Positions 43,581 through 58,056 are shown, counted from the first letter of the stretch. The stretch is DNA of 64,000 nucleotides from Candidatus Jettenia sp. (GCA_021650895.1 CP091278.1:2757659-2821658); one strand, 5' to 3'. Notes: generated by a model from the letters alone, not told the origin. Numbers and translations: made by a program.

Positions 43581-44205
43581 ATATCCTCCTTCCTCATCAT
43601 ACCTTAATTGAGAGCAGATAGTTAAATGTCAATACGAGAGGATTTGTCTTCTTAAGATATTCATTTACTATGAGTCCAACTACTACACTGTCAACTTAAT
43701 TTATTATAATAGACTCTCTCGTATTTGTCATTGCGAGGGGTATTTTCCCGAAGCAATCTCTTTTGAGATATCCAGGGGATTGCTTCGGACAATACCCTCG
43801 TAATGACACAGCCCCATGCAGTTGAACCGATACAAACCGTATTATCATGAATTATATTGACAATGTACTACTGTTGGAGTATTAAATTATTAATTTTATT
43901 TTCAACAACTATTCTTCCTTTGCTTTTTCATTATAATTTTAATGTAAGAATAATGGAAATGAAATACAGCGAGTTAAGAGCAATCCAGGCGGAGTAAAAT
44001 TTGCAAATAATACTATCTTAGTAGTCAAAAATTTCTTGGATTACATCCAAAGGATCGTTAAAATTAAGAACCTTACATTTTATTCTTAAACATTGTAAGC
44101 CCTCTAAATCTCTTTAGCAAAGAGAAAGATTTTTTTGGCGATCTGATATGATGTTTTTCGAAGAACTGAGTGGTTGGATATTGTGAATATTTATAGAGCT
44201 TTATT
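43581..44205. other. Gap with a two-stem palindromic repeat before miaB
   Basis: 625 bases without a gene. It contains the TGTCATTGCGAGG repeat (43726-43808). The remainder is AT-rich with no clear promoter choice. Confidence 0.5.
43726..43808. repeat. TGTCATTGCGAGG two-stem palindromic repeat
   Basis: TGTCATTGCGAGGGGTATT (43726-43744) pairs with AATACCCTCGTAATGACA (43791-43808), and an inner stem CCGAAGCAATC pairs with GATTGCTTCGG. This intergenic repeat type, with GAAGCAATC inside, is known from many environmental genomes. One copy is in the window. Confidence 0.8.
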
Positions 44206-45564
44206 ATGGTGAATTCCCCTAATTTTATTTATAAGGATCAGCAATACAAGACTGTCTTTTTTGAGACCTTTGGATGTCAGATGAATAAGCTTGATGCGGA
44301 GCTTTCGTTAGGTCTGTTACAGGAAGAGGGTTATAGAATTGTCGATAAAGTAAACGAAGCCGACGTTATTTTGTTCAATACCTGTAGTGTACGTCAGCAT
44401 GCAGAAGATAAGGTATATTCACATCTGGGATCTCTCAAAACACTGAAGAAAAGGCATCCTGATGTTATCGTGGGCGTCCTTGGATGTATGGCACAAAAAG
44501 ATGGCGAGGCTATATTTAAGCGCATGCCACATGTCGATCTGGTTTGTGGGACACGGATGTTTTCACGGTTGCCCGAATTAATTTTGAAGATTAGAAGCCA
44601 TGGGTCACATGTTCTTGCTATAGACGAAGATCATATTGTTAACGTAAAGAGGGCGGTAACCTATCGGCCAAATATTTATCAGGCATTCGTTACCGTTATG
44701 CGGGGTTGTGATAATTTTTGCTCCTATTGTATCGTACCTTATGTACGCGGTCGAGAGGTTAGTCGAACAATCGCCGACATAAAAGAAGAAGTGCAGGCGC
44801 TTATCGCAAATGGTTGCAAGGAGATTACTCTTCTTGGACAGAATATAAATTCGTATGGAAAAGGTTTACAAGGAACTATCACTCTTGGAGATTTGCTGTC
44901 TGAACTAAACGACCTAGACGGACTTGATAGAATCAAATTTGTAACCTCTCACCCGGCAGATATGTCACGAGATATTATCCGTACTATAAGCCGCTTAGAA
45001 AAGGTTTGTGAGCATCTGCATATGCCTGCCCAGTCAGGTTCAGACCAAATTCTCAAAAGAATGCGCCGTGGATATACTTCAACATATTATCGGGAATTGA
45101 TTCAATTTGCAAAAGAACTTATTCCTCATCTTACTGTGGCCAGTGATTTTATAGTAGGGTTTCCTGGCGAGACGGAAAAAGATTTCCAGGAAACCGTAAG
45201 GCTAATGGAAGATATGCGTTTCCAGAACTGTTTTATATTCAAATACTCACCTCGTACCGGAACGAAGGCAGCCGAGCTTGAAGATGATGTACCGGATGAG
45301 ATCAAAAGGGCAAGAAATATAAGATTACTGGAATTGCAGAAATGTATCAGCTTGGAAGAAAATACAAAGATGATCGGTAAGCGCGTACAGGTGCTTGTTG
45401 AAGGTGCTAGTAAGTCAGATGCTAACAGGCTATCAGGCCGGACAAAACAAAACCATATTGTTGTTTTCAACAGTCCTCTGGATCTTGTAGGAAAATTGGT
45501 GAATGTAATGATACATGAGGTAACAGACCTTACCTTATATGGTATACTGGAGAACCTGTCTTAA
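44206..45564 (+). CDS. miaB: tRNA-2-methylthio-N6-dimethylallyladenosine synthase
   Basis: 452 residues. The N-terminal UPF0004 domain holds the auxiliary cluster cysteines (TFGCQMNKLD, FNTCSVRQHAEDKVYSHLG, VLGCMAQKDG). The radical SAM site is RGCDNFCSYCIVPYVRGRE. A TRAM domain closes the protein (GKRVQVLVEGASKSDANRLS). It methylthiolates i6A37 of tRNAs reading UNN codons, using two 4Fe-4S clusters and SAM. It stands alone between intergenic repeats and a convergent gene. Confidence 0.95.
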   Translation: MVNSPNFIYKDQQYKTVFFETFGCQMNKLDAELSLGLLQEEGYRIVDKVNEADVILFNTCSVRQHAEDKVYSHLGSLKTLKKRHPDVIVGVLGCMAQKDGEAIFKRMPHVDLVCGTRMFSRLPELILKIRSHGSHVLAIDEDHIVNVKRAVTYRPNIYQAFVTVMRGCDNFCSYCIVPYVRGREVSRTIADIKEEVQALIANGCKEITLLGQNINSYGKGLQGTITLGDLLSELNDLDGLDRIKFVTSHPADMSRDIIRTISRLEKVCEHLHMPAQSGSDQILKRMRRGYTSTYYRELIQFAKELIPHLTVASDFIVGFPGETEKDFQETVRLMEDMRFQNCFIFKYSPRTGTKAAELEDDVPDEIKRARNIRLLELQKCISLEENTKMIGKRVQVLVEGASKSDANRLSGRTKQNHIVVFNSPLDLVGKLVNVMIHEVTDLTLYGILENLS

Positions 45565-45621
45565 ACATATTTGCAAGAAAGATACGTGGCAATTTCTTTT
45601 TTACATTGTATGAGACCACAG

Positions 45622-45652
45622 AGATACAGGGAAGCTTAGTCTCCCTGTATCT
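45622..45652. terminator. Shared hairpin between convergent miaB and the YihY/BrkB gene
   Basis: AGATACAGGGA (45622-45632) pairs perfectly with TCCCTGTATCT (45642-45652) around nine bases. It lies 58 bases after miaB and 39 before the end of the convergent gene. There is no strong T-tract on either side, so termination strength is uncertain. Confidence 0.55.
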
Positions 45653-45690
45653 TGGTGTTAAAATATTTTAAAAACCATATTGTATTATAT

Positions 45691-46827
45691 TTATTTCTCT
45701 ACATATTCTTTCTTTACGCCAGTTCTTCGGCCATTACGGTTACCGAGAGCCATGCCCGCAATAAAACAAAGAAATCCCAGGGCATAAGAATCACTGCGTA
45801 GTTTCCCGGAAGGCTGTATTTCCTCTCTGTAGCTTTCTCCACGTTCCTGAGCAGCATAAGCTGGACGTGGAATTTCTCTCCGACCTGTAGGCCTTGGCTT
45901 AACGTCTTTGGTGTGAGGTATTCCCTGTTCGGAGCGCATCTCATCTGTTAAGGGTATGGCATGTTCTGCAGGTACGACACGTGATCCGTATTTATTGGCA
46001 TAAACCTGGGCAAATTCTGCCCCTAAGAGCAGGATCATGGCAGCGTAATAATTCCAGAGTAATATAATGATAAGCGATCCGGCGGCACCATAAGCCGATG
46101 TGGTACTGCTACGCCCAAGGTATAAACCAATAAAATATTTACCGATAATAAAGAGCACGGTAGTCATTACAGCGCCGATCCAAACATCATTCCAGGCAAT
46201 TTTGACGTCGGGCAGAAGTTTAAAGATCATTGCGAATAATAGGGTAATAACGGCAAATGAGATGGCAAGGTTGAGAATTTGGAGGATGTAGTCGAGTCCG
46301 GGCAATATGCCGACTAGGTAATTGCCAAACGCCTCCAACCCTGCTGTCAGAATAAGCGATACCAGGAGTAAAAAGCCGGTTCCCAGTACCAGGGTAAGAG
46401 AGAGAAACCGCTCACGCACCATGCTCATAATACCACGCCCGGGTTTTGGAACGACTTCCCAAATGGTATTCAACGCATCCTGAAGCTGAGCAAATAGTCT
46501 ACCTGCACCAAACATTAATGCTGCAACACCAAGAATGGTTGCAATAAGACCTGATTTCGGTTTGCTGGTGGCTTCGATCATTGACTGCATGACTTTTGCA
46601 CCACTTTCGCCGACGAGACCTTGCATTTGTTCGACAATTTTACCCTGAGCTGCCTCTTTTCCAAACACAAAACCAATAATAGCTATGGCAATAATTAATA
46701 ACGGCGCAAGAGAGAAAACAGCATAGTACGCCATTGCCGCTGCTAAGCGCGATGCTTTATCTTCACTAAACTCGGAGAATATGGTTTTGATAAATCCAAT
46801 TACAGATTTAAATTTTGCGAACCTCAT
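45691..46827 (-). CDS. YihY/BrkB-family inner-membrane protein
   Basis: 378 residues with about six membrane helices. The family blocks are AAAMAYYAVFSLAPLLIIAI, FGAGRLFAQLQDALNTIWEV, and PDVKIAWNDVWIGAVMTTVL with FIGLYLGRSSTTSAYGAAGS. The proteins were once called ribonuclease BN, which is now known to be wrong; the real role is unclear, with transport suggested. A hydrophilic C-terminal tail of about 80 residues ends with one more short hydrophobic stretch. ATG at 46827, with GGAG close upstream. Confidence 0.88.
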   Translation of the reverse strand: MRFAKFKSVIGFIKTIFSEFSEDKASRLAAAMAYYAVFSLAPLLIIAIAIIGFVFGKEAAQGKIVEQMQGLVGESGAKVMQSMIEATSKPKSGLIATILGVAALMFGAGRLFAQLQDALNTIWEVVPKPGRGIMSMVRERFLSLTLVLGTGFLLLVSLILTAGLEAFGNYLVGILPGLDYILQILNLAISFAVITLLFAMIFKLLPDVKIAWNDVWIGAVMTTVLFIIGKYFIGLYLGRSSTTSAYGAAGSLIIILLWNYYAAMILLLGAEFAQVYANKYGSRVVPAEHAIPLTDEMRSEQGIPHTKDVKPRPTGRREIPRPAYAAQERGESYREEIQPSGKLRSDSYALGFLCFIAGMALGNRNGRRTGVKKEYVEK

Positions 46828-47269
46828 AGCTTCGCTCCTTTCTTTTCACAAAGAGATGATTGGGACAGAATTAATATTTTCGTCTTGTGCTGCAGGAAGC
46901 AGCATACATTAATCCCCTCCCTTCATCTCCCTTTATAAGAGGGAGCGTGTTCGTTTGTTATCATTATCATATTATTAGTATAGTTTAGTATTTTAAGTCA
47001 ATCAAAAATTCAAAATGTTTCAAAATTTATACATGTAGTTAAACCTTAAAAAACTGTTTTTTATTGCTTTTGCTTACCGATTAATTTTTTTACGATGCGT
47101 TCTTTTGCTTATTCTTATAATAAATATTTTAAAATATTTTTTACTTTTAGGTAATTCAGATGGTACAGTAAATAATAAAGATTGTATCACGATTTGATAT
47201 CTTTGCTGAGAATATCTCTTGATCCTGATACTATAAAAGGTTTCTCCATAAAATATGAGGAGGTTAACA
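46828..47269. other. Divergent intergenic region of the YihY and NfeD genes
   Basis: About 440 AT-rich bases with no gene. It contains a CCCTCCCTT...AAGAGGGAG imperfect inverted repeat near 46915-46950 and the GAGGAGG ribosome site of nfeD (47256-47263). A promoter is likely but could not be pinned down. Confidence 0.45.
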
Positions 47270-47716
47270 ATGCCTGTTGCGGTTTGGTGGATATGGATGG
47301 TTTTCGCAGCGATCTTTATTATTAGCGAGATATTTACCGCAGGATTTTTTCTCTTATGGTTTGGTATAGGGGCTGTGGTAGCAGGTATCATTGCGGTTCT
47401 CGGCATGAGTGCTGGCTGGCAGTGGGGGGCTTTTATAGGCATTTCGGCAGTACTTTTTATTACCTCACGAAGATTTGCGGAACGATTTACTATACAGCAG
47501 CCTTCAGGTGTTGGCGCTGACCGGTTTCTTGGTGAAAAAGGTGTGGTATTGGAAGAAATTGATGCAATAAGAAATACCGGTATTGTCAGGATAAGAAACG
47601 AGCATTGGAGGGCGGATAGCTATGCAAATGAAACTATTCCGGTAGGGAAAAGGGTTGAAGTGGTAAAGGTGGTAGGAACACATCTCGTAGTTAAAACTTT
47701 ATCAGAGGGAGAATGA
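47270..47716 (+). CDS. nfeD: NfeD-family membrane protein
   Basis: 148 residues from ATG 47270, with GAGGAGG 6 bases upstream; an ATG at 47255 lies in that site and is rejected. Two membrane helices ([20 protein letters not shown] and [18 protein letters not shown]) are followed by an OB-fold domain ([20 protein letters not shown] through LVVKTLS). Short NfeD proteins work with the slipin encoded next, one base after its stop codon. Confidence 0.9.
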   Translation: MPVAVWWIWMVFAAIFIISEIFTAGFFLLWFGIGAVVAGIIAVLGMSAGWQWGAFIGISAVLFITSRRFAERFTIQQPSGVGADRFLGEKGVVLEEIDAIRNTGIVRIRNEHWRADSYANETIPVGKRVEVVKVVGTHLVVKTLSEGE

Positions 47717-47717
47717 G

Positions 47718-48623
47718 ATGATAATACCAAGTGAGATATTATTATTTATTATTGCAGCGATTGTAATATTTGTAATTGCAGCGACAGGAATAAAGATTGT
47801 TAGGCCCTGGCAAAGAGGATTAATAGAGAGAATGGGAAAGTATCAACGCACAGCGAGTAGCGGGCTTACCGTTATCGTTCCTTTTTTGGAGAGAATGATA
47901 AAGGTTGATATGCGTGAGCAAGTAGTCGATGTTCCCCCGCAGGGAGTTATTACAAAAGATAATGTTGTCGTTGAGGTAGATGCGGTAATTTATTATATGG
48001 TTACTGATCCGGTACAGGTTACCTATAACGTTGCCAATTATTACATGGCAATAACGAAACTTGCACAAACGAATTTGAGGAATCTCATCGGTGACTTAGC
48101 TTTAGACGAATCGCTTACTTCACGGGAAATAATAAACACAAAATTACGCGAGATCCTGGATGCGGCTACTGATAAATGGGGCACAAAAGTCAGCCGGGTT
48201 GAACTTCAGAGGATAGAACCGCCAAAAGACGTTACTGAGGCAATGCATCGACAAATGAAAGCAGAGCGGGAAAGACGGGCAACGATCCTCGAGGCTGAAG
48301 GACAAAAGAAATCTGCAATCCTTAAGGCCGAAGGCCAGGCAGAAGCGATAATGAAAGTTGCCGATGCCGATAAATATCAGAAATTAACGGTGGCAAAGGG
48401 CGAAGCAGAGGCGATTCAGACCGTTTTCAATGCTATTCACAATGGCAGGCCGACAAATGACTTGATTGCGATAAAGTATCTCGAATCCCTTGAAAAGATT
48501 GCTGATGGCAAGGCATCCAAAGTATTTTTACCTTATGAGGCCACGGGGATTCTGGGAAGCATCGCTGGAATCAGTGAGCTTTTAAAGGAAAAACAATCTC
48601 TAAAAAAAGATGAAGAAAAATAA
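47718..48623 (+). CDS. Slipin/SPFH (band 7) membrane protein
   Basis: 301 residues. One N-terminal membrane segment ([20 protein letters not shown]), then the SPFH domain: [41 protein letters not shown] coiled-coil part follows, rich in Ala/Glu ([20 protein letters not shown]). It scaffolds membrane microdomains with NfeD; a relation to QmcA/stomatin is clear. It begins one base after nfeD. Confidence 0.93.
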   Translation: MIIPSEILLFIIAAIVIFVIAATGIKIVRPWQRGLIERMGKYQRTASSGLTVIVPFLERMIKVDMREQVVDVPPQGVITKDNVVVEVDAVIYYMVTDPVQVTYNVANYYMAITKLAQTNLRNLIGDLALDESLTSREIINTKLREILDAATDKWGTKVSRVELQRIEPPKDVTEAMHRQMKAERERRATILEAEGQKKSAILKAEGQAEAIMKVADADKYQKLTVAKGEAEAIQTVFNAIHNGRPTNDLIAIKYLESLEKIADGKASKVFLPYEATGILGSIAGISELLKEKQSLKKDEEK

Positions 48624-48761
48624 ATACCAAGGTATAGTCAAAAGAATCTATTCTTCGAAAAGTTCTTGTAGAATCCCTTGATTTTAAGCCCGATTCTGGC
48701 ACTTACATTTCTAACATCATAGGTATTTGATTATAATGTACATTTGGTTTCATTCAGGTTC

Positions 48762-49832
48762 TCACAACCACTTTTTCTTCTTGAAGTAAATTAGCATAGA
48801 GACGCCCACGGTAACCATTACGAGCAAGATACTAGGATAGCCCCAGCGCCAATCAAGTTCTGGCATGTATTTAAAATTCATTCCATAGATTCCAGCAATA
48901 AAAGTGAGCGGCATAAATACCGTTGCAATCATTGTTAGTACTTTCATCACAGCATTCAGTCTGTTATTGATACTCGAAAGATAAATTTCAAGCATCCCGG
49001 AAACCATATCACGGAAAGTCTCCAGGGTATCAATTGCTTGAATTGTATGATCATAGACATCTTTAAGATATATCGTAGAAGAGTCTTTAACGAGTGGAGA
49101 TTCTCCTCTTTCTAATTCACCAATTACTTCCCTGAGAGGCCAGATAGACCTGCGTAACAATACCATATCTCCTTTCAACTTGTATATTATACGTAAAATT
49201 TTAGGCGCCGGATGATCGACGAGCTCTTCTTCTAACAATTCTATCCTTTCTGCCAGTATTTCCAGGACGATAAAATAGTTATCAACGATCGCATCTAACA
49301 GGGAATAAGCAAGATAATCAGCCCCCATTTTTTTTATGCGGCTTTTATTCCCTCTTATTCGATCTCTTACCGGATTAAAAACATATCCTTCTTTCTCCTG
49401 AAAGGAAATAACAAAGTTTGATCCTAGTACCAGACTCACTTGTTCCGCAATTATCTCATTAGTTTTATTATTATAGTAGAACATTTTAAGTACAATATAG
49501 ATGTATTCGCCGAAATCCTCCATCTTTGGGCGTTGATCTGTGTTCAGAATATCCTCCATAATAAGGGGATGAATTCCAAAACAATTACCAATTTTTTCCA
49601 AAACCTCAATCTGATGAATACCATCTATATTTATCCATGCTACGGTAAGTTTATTTTTATCATTGAAAGGGAAACATTCTTCAATTGTTTTCACTTCTTT
49701 TTCCAAAAAGTGAGTATCATCATAATCTACGATGGTAATCTTCGCTTTTTCTGCCTTCTGTTCCCCGATATGGATGAGGGCACCGGGAGGGAGACCAGCT
49801 TTTTTTGACCTTTTTTTAACCAGTTTTGCCAT
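48762..49832 (-). CDS. corA: CorA-type magnesium/cobalt transporter
   Basis: 356 residues. A large cytoplasmic N-terminal funnel precedes two C-terminal helices (VMKVLTMIATVFMPLTFIAG and PSILLVMVTVGVSMLIYF). The pore signature GMNF is present (YGMNFKYMPELDW), and a basic tail KKKKWL closes it. It forms a pentameric Mg2+ channel gated by cytoplasmic Mg2+. ATG at 49832. It is divergent from the rRNA operon. Confidence 0.94.
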   Translation of the reverse strand: MAKLVKKRSKKAGLPPGALIHIGEQKAEKAKITIVDYDDTHFLEKEVKTIEECFPFNDKNKLTVAWINIDGIHQIEVLEKIGNCFGIHPLIMEDILNTDQRPKMEDFGEYIYIVLKMFYYNNKTNEIIAEQVSLVLGSNFVISFQEKEGYVFNPVRDRIRGNKSRIKKMGADYLAYSLLDAIVDNYFIVLEILAERIELLEEELVDHPAPKILRIIYKLKGDMVLLRRSIWPLREVIGELERGESPLVKDSSTIYLKDVYDHTIQAIDTLETFRDMVSGMLEIYLSSINNRLNAVMKVLTMIATVFMPLTFIAGIYGMNFKYMPELDWRWGYPSILLVMVTVGVSMLIYFKKKKWL

Positions 49833-50085
49833 ATTGAACTTTCTCTATTTGAGAACCAAAATAGTTTGGATAAATCATTATTTATCATCTTTATGAAGAT
49901 GCGAAAAAGATAAGATTTAGATTACCCCAAAGCTCTTTCTCTTGTCAAGAATATTGAGATAAAGAGATGGATTGATTACCGGTAGGAGTAAAGTGAACTT
50001 CAGAAATTTATTAGTAAGTACAACTCAATAAGAATCTTAAATAGAACTTCAGGAGACAGGTGGTAAAAATATTTTTTTCTTTTCC

Positions 50086-50113
50086 TTGACTATTAAAAAA
50101 TTCAATATATAAT
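50086..50113 (+). promoter_or_regulatory. rRNA promoter P1
   Basis: TTGACT (50086-50091), 16 bases, TATAAT (50108-50113). A T-rich tract (TTTTTTTCTTTTCC) is just upstream. The sequence between the boxes, ATTAAAAAATTCAATA, is nearly that of P3, so the promoters look duplicated. Confidence 0.75.
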
Positions 50114-50245
50114 TAATCGCTTTTCCGGGTGTTTAGAAGATCGACTACTAGAAGAGAGAAATTTAAGGAGTAATAGTTTGCCATGTGTTTTGTGATCTTC
50201 TGTAATACCTTAAATTTGTAGATATAAAAAAATATTTTTTCCCCC

Positions 50246-50273
50246 TTGATTTTTTGAAAATTTAATATATAAT
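50246..50273 (+). promoter_or_regulatory. rRNA promoter P2
   Basis: TTGATT (50246-50251), 16 bases, TATAAT (50268-50273), again after a TTTTTTCCCCC tract. Same architecture as P1 and P3. Confidence 0.72.
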
Positions 50274-50313
50274 ATTTAGCTTTGTTGACTTATAAAAAAG
50301 TTATTGCAAAGCC

Positions 50314-50341
50314 TTGAATATTAAAAAATTTGTTGTATAAT
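50314..50341 (+). promoter_or_regulatory. rRNA promoter P3
   Basis: TTGAAT (50314-50319), 16 bases, TATAAT (50336-50341). It is the closest to the 16S gene, about 130 bases from it. All three promoters share the 16-base spacer. Confidence 0.72.
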
Positions 50342-50476
50342 TACAAGGGTTTGTAAGCGAATAGTTCTTTGGTAACATAAGAAGTCATAAGCGTGCGAGA
50401 AGTGAGTTGGATCGAGTCGAGAAGTAAGCTAAGAGAGCTAGGCGAGAGCTTAGCGCTTTATATTCTAATAGGTAAT

Positions 50477-52075
<1,599 letters not shown>

Positions 52076-52216
52076 TAAAAAGAACTGATTCAATTCAGCT
52101 CGCACGTGGAAGGCTTCTTATGTTCATATATAAAAAATACGTTTTCATTATCAGAGCTAAGGCAAGCAGTGATAGAGGCAAGGGAAGGTGCAGGCCAAAG
52201 ATATTGATACCATTTT

Positions 52217-52294
52217 GGGCCTATAGCTCAGTTGGTTTAGAGCATTCCCCTGATAAGGGAAAGGTCAGTGGTTCGAATCCACTTAGGCCCACCA
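52217..52294 (+). tRNA. tRNA-Ile(GAT)
   Basis: Acceptor GGGCCTA/TAGGCCC, anticodon GAT at 52252-52254 in CCCCTGATAAGGG, T-loop GGTTCGAATCC, CCA encoded (52292-52294). Standard place in the 16S-23S spacer. Confidence 0.97.
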
Positions 52295-52327
52295 CTTCCG
52301 ATTATGGTGTATGAAGTTTTGGAAGCG

Positions 52328-52403
52328 GGGGATGTAGCTCAATTGGGAGAGCGCTGCCCTTGCAAGGCAGAGGTTGGCGGTTCGATCCCGCTCATCTCCA
52401 CCA
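52328..52403 (+). tRNA. tRNA-Ala(TGC)
   Basis: Acceptor GGGGATG pairs with CATCTCC with one G-T pair; anticodon TGC at 52361-52363; T-loop GGTTCGATCCC; CCA encoded. It follows tRNA-Ile by 33 bases in the spacer. Confidence 0.97.
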
Positions 52404-52526
52404 CTTTAAATCGGCATAAGGATTTAAGGTAATTAAAGAATACGTAAAATACTAATTTTGTTCTTTGAAAAGTGAATACTTAACGGGTAGCAATTAGATC
52501 CTCTTTGGATAAGATGATTACAAAAG

Positions 52527-55525
<2,999 letters not shown>

Positions 55526-55597
55526 TTTTGATTGCCTTATCCAAAAGTATCTGTTGTTACCGTTAAGATATTCATTTGTTCACCAAAAGTTCTTTAT

Positions 55598-55710
55598 TTT
55601 CCGGTGGGCATAGTAAGAGTGAAACACCCGTTCCCATTCCGAACACGGTAGTTAAGCCTCTTACGCCAATGGTACTGGCGAAAGCCGGGAGAGTAGGTCA
55701 CTGCCGGAAT
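55598..55710 (+). rRNA. rrf: 5S ribosomal RNA
   Basis: The ends pair (TTCCGG with CCGGAA). The body has CACCCGTTCCCATTCCGAAC and ACGGTAGTTAAGCCTCTTAC, then GGGAGAGTAGGTCACTGCC, all typical of bacterial 5S. About 113 bases; the ends are approximate. It lies 70 bases after the 23S gene. Confidence 0.95.
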
Positions 55711-55720
55711 TTACTCACTC

Positions 55721-55767
55721 AAAGCCCATCCATATCACCTCTTCACCAGGATGGGCTTTGCTTTTTT
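55721..55767 (+). terminator. Terminator of the rRNA operon
   Basis: AAAGCCCATCC (55721-55731) pairs with GGATGGGCTTT (55749-55759) and is followed by GCTTTTTT. It starts 11 bases after the 5S gene. Confidence 0.9.
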
Positions 55768-56031
55768 ACCTATTGCACCCTTTTTATGGGAAAATATGTA
55801 GAACTTATCTTACCTGTACATCCATTCTTAATGTTCTTCCTTAAACACAGGTTGCCTCTATGAAGTTTATTGAGTTACAGCCTCTTGATATCTAATCCCG
55901 TGTTCGCTATTTTATTCTGGTTTTATAGAATTAATACATGCTTACTAAGATAAAGCTTATAAATTGAGCAATTGATATATTCAGGCTTTTAATAGCCTCT
56001 TTATCACGAAAAGAAATTTGAGTAAAAAATT

Positions 56032-56880
56032 ATGAATATACAAAAAATAGGAATAATAGGCGCTGGAACGATGGGAGGTAGTATAGCCCAAGTGATAGCA
56101 CAAAGCGGTTATGAGGTAGTACTTGAAGATATAAAAGAGGAATATGTGAGAGCGGGATTTGCAAAAATAAAAGGCAGATTGGAAAAAGGGGTAGGTGCAG
56201 GAAAGCTTGAAAGCAAGGAGAGAGATAGAATACTTTCAAATATAAAAACCGTTCAAAAACTGGAAGATTGTAAAGATGCAGATCTTATTATTGAGACTGT
56301 GACAGAAAAAGAAGATGTCAAAAAACAAATTTTTAAGGAATTGGACATCCTGTGCGATGAAGAAACAATTTTTACTACAAACACCTCGTCTATTTCCATA
56401 ACAAGACTTGCCAGTACTACTGGACGACCTGAACGCTTTGCTGGTATGCGTTTTATGAATCCTGCTTATGGTATGAAACTTATAGAAGTAGTTCGGGGAT
56501 TGCATACCTCTGAGGAAACCATCAATATACTTATAGCTGTTTCTGAGATAATAGGAAAGACATCTGTTGTTGTTCAGGATTTTCCGGGTTTTGTTTCAAA
56601 CCGTATACTTATGTCTATGATAAACGATGCAATTTACTGCCTGCAGGAAGGAGTTACTTCCAGGGAAAATATCGATACCATCATGAAACTCGGGGCAAAC
56701 CATCCTATGGGGCCACTTGAACTTGCGGATTTCATTGGCTTAGATACTTGTCTGATTATACTTGAGATGCTTTATGCAGACTTAGGAGGAAGATATCGAC
56801 CTTGTCCAATGCTCAAAAAAATGGTGGCAGGCGGAAAACTTGGGAAGAAAAGCGGGGAAGGATTTTATGAATACAGATAA
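56032..56880 (+). CDS. 3-hydroxybutyryl-CoA dehydrogenase-like protein with altered catalytic His
   Basis: 282 residues, usual for the family. The Rossmann start IGIIGAGTMGGSIAQVIAQS binds NAD(P). ETVTEKEDVKKQIFKELD and TNTSSISITRLAS fit. QDFPGFVSNRILM keeps the substrate Asn. The stretch that normally reads H-F-F-N-P and carries the catalytic His is here GMRFMNPAYGMKLIEVVRG: Arg takes the place of His, while the Glu of the dyad is kept. Normal activity (oxidation of 3-hydroxyacyl-CoA) is therefore doubtful. It could be a divergent dehydrogenase of beta-hydroxy substrates. Stands alone, 120 bases before nadC. Confidence 0.85.
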   Translation: MNIQKIGIIGAGTMGGSIAQVIAQSGYEVVLEDIKEEYVRAGFAKIKGRLEKGVGAGKLESKERDRILSNIKTVQKLEDCKDADLIIETVTEKEDVKKQIFKELDILCDEETIFTTNTSSISITRLASTTGRPERFAGMRFMNPAYGMKLIEVVRGLHTSEETINILIAVSEIIGKTSVVVQDFPGFVSNRILMSMINDAIYCLQEGVTSRENIDTIMKLGANHPMGPLELADFIGLDTCLIILEMLYADLGGRYRPCPMLKKMVAGGKLGKKSGEGFYEYR

Positions 56881-56999
56881 TACAGTATCAAAGAAGCTAT
56901 GGGAAAATGGGGTTTCAGAAATTGCCTCAGGCTAACACATCATCACAATAACAGCTATTCTCTGACATGTACTTCGAGTAAAGATACCTAAAATTTTTC

Positions 57000-57920
57000 A
57001 TGTACGAAAAATATATGAATTTTAACCTGAAATTAGAAAAGATAGATACCCTTATTCAATTAGCTATTCAGGAGGATATCGGAATGGGGGATATTACAAC
57101 AGAGAACCTTATTCCGGACAATCTATTTGTAGAGGGAGTATTTATTGCAAAAGAAAATGGAACTATAGCTGGATTGCCGGTTGTTGAATACTTTTTTTCG
57201 AAACTTGATAAAAATGTTCTTTTTCGACATTGGGTTAAGGATGGTATTTCCGTTAATAAAGGTGAAACCATTGCTACGATAAGCGGTAGTGCGAAGACAT
57301 TACTTTCTGGTGAACGCATAGCTTTGAATTTCCTCCAAAGGCTTTCGGGAATTGCAACACATACGGCGCAATTCGTTGAACGTATAAAGCCGCTAAGAAC
57401 TCCTATCATGGACACGAGGAAAACCCTCCCTGGCTGGAGATATTTGGAAAAGTATGCAGTCGTAATAGGTGGCGGAGTGAACCATAGGATAGGTCTCTAC
57501 GATCAGGTGCTTATTAAAGATAATCATCTTGATATTATGAAAAATAGATTATTCCTTGATCTTTCCACGGATAGCATTATTGAAAGGTCTGTATCTTTAG
57601 TACGGCAAAAAATAAAACAAGGGATTTTGATTGAGGTAGAGACAAGAACGCCAAAAGAGGTGAGAGATGCCCTTGAGGCGCGAGTAGATATAATCTTGTT
57701 TGATAATATGAATATTGAACAATTGAAAGAGGCAGTAAAGATAGTGAAAGATTGGAAATCAGCCGGAGGAACACATTTGCCCGTTACAGAGGCATCTGGA
57801 AATATTACTTTGGAAACTGTACACCTTGTGGCTCAAACGGGTGTGGACAGGATCTCTGCTGGCGCGATTACGCATTCAGCAAAGGCAATGGACATCTCAC
57901 TCGAGATGTCTAACTATTAA
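57000..57920 (+). CDS. nadC: Nicotinate-nucleotide pyrophosphorylase (carboxylating)
   Basis: 306 residues, slightly longer than the usual 280-290 because of 10-15 extra N-terminal residues. It converts quinolinate and PRPP to nicotinate mononucleotide in NAD synthesis. Motifs: EDIGMGDITTENLIP, LNFLQRLSGIATHTAQFVER, DTRKTLPGWRYLEKYAVVIG with GGGVNHRIGLYDQVLIKDNH, EVETRTPKEV, and IISAGAITHSAKAMDISLE-like end (DRISAGAITHSAKAMDISLE). Catalytic Arg, His and Lys residues are in place. ATG 57000; a second ATG at 57015 is possible. Confidence 0.95.
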   Translation: MYEKYMNFNLKLEKIDTLIQLAIQEDIGMGDITTENLIPDNLFVEGVFIAKENGTIAGLPVVEYFFSKLDKNVLFRHWVKDGISVNKGETIATISGSAKTLLSGERIALNFLQRLSGIATHTAQFVERIKPLRTPIMDTRKTLPGWRYLEKYAVVIGGGVNHRIGLYDQVLIKDNHLDIMKNRLFLDLSTDSIIERSVSLVRQKIKQGILIEVETRTPKEVRDALEARVDIILFDNMNIEQLKEAVKIVKDWKSAGGTHLPVTEASGNITLETVHLVAQTGVDRISAGAITHSAKAMDISLEMSNY

Positions 57921-58056
57921 ATGAAATAAAAGAGATATTTTACGATACTACGGGGTTTATTTACTTTGAATAAACCGAAGAGCCTTATTGAAGATATTTT
58001 TTGTTCTTCAGAATAAATAAAACCAAGAAATAGGTAAATTGTAGTATTGATTTTAG

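Larger units (their letters stand above)
49833..50476. other. rRNA operon control region
   Basis: About 640 bases without a gene. It holds three tandem promoters (separate entries) about 160 and 70 bases apart. Each is preceded by a T-rich tract. A hairpin TAAGCT...AGCTTA (50425-50456) lies in the leader and may serve processing or antitermination. Confidence 0.65.
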
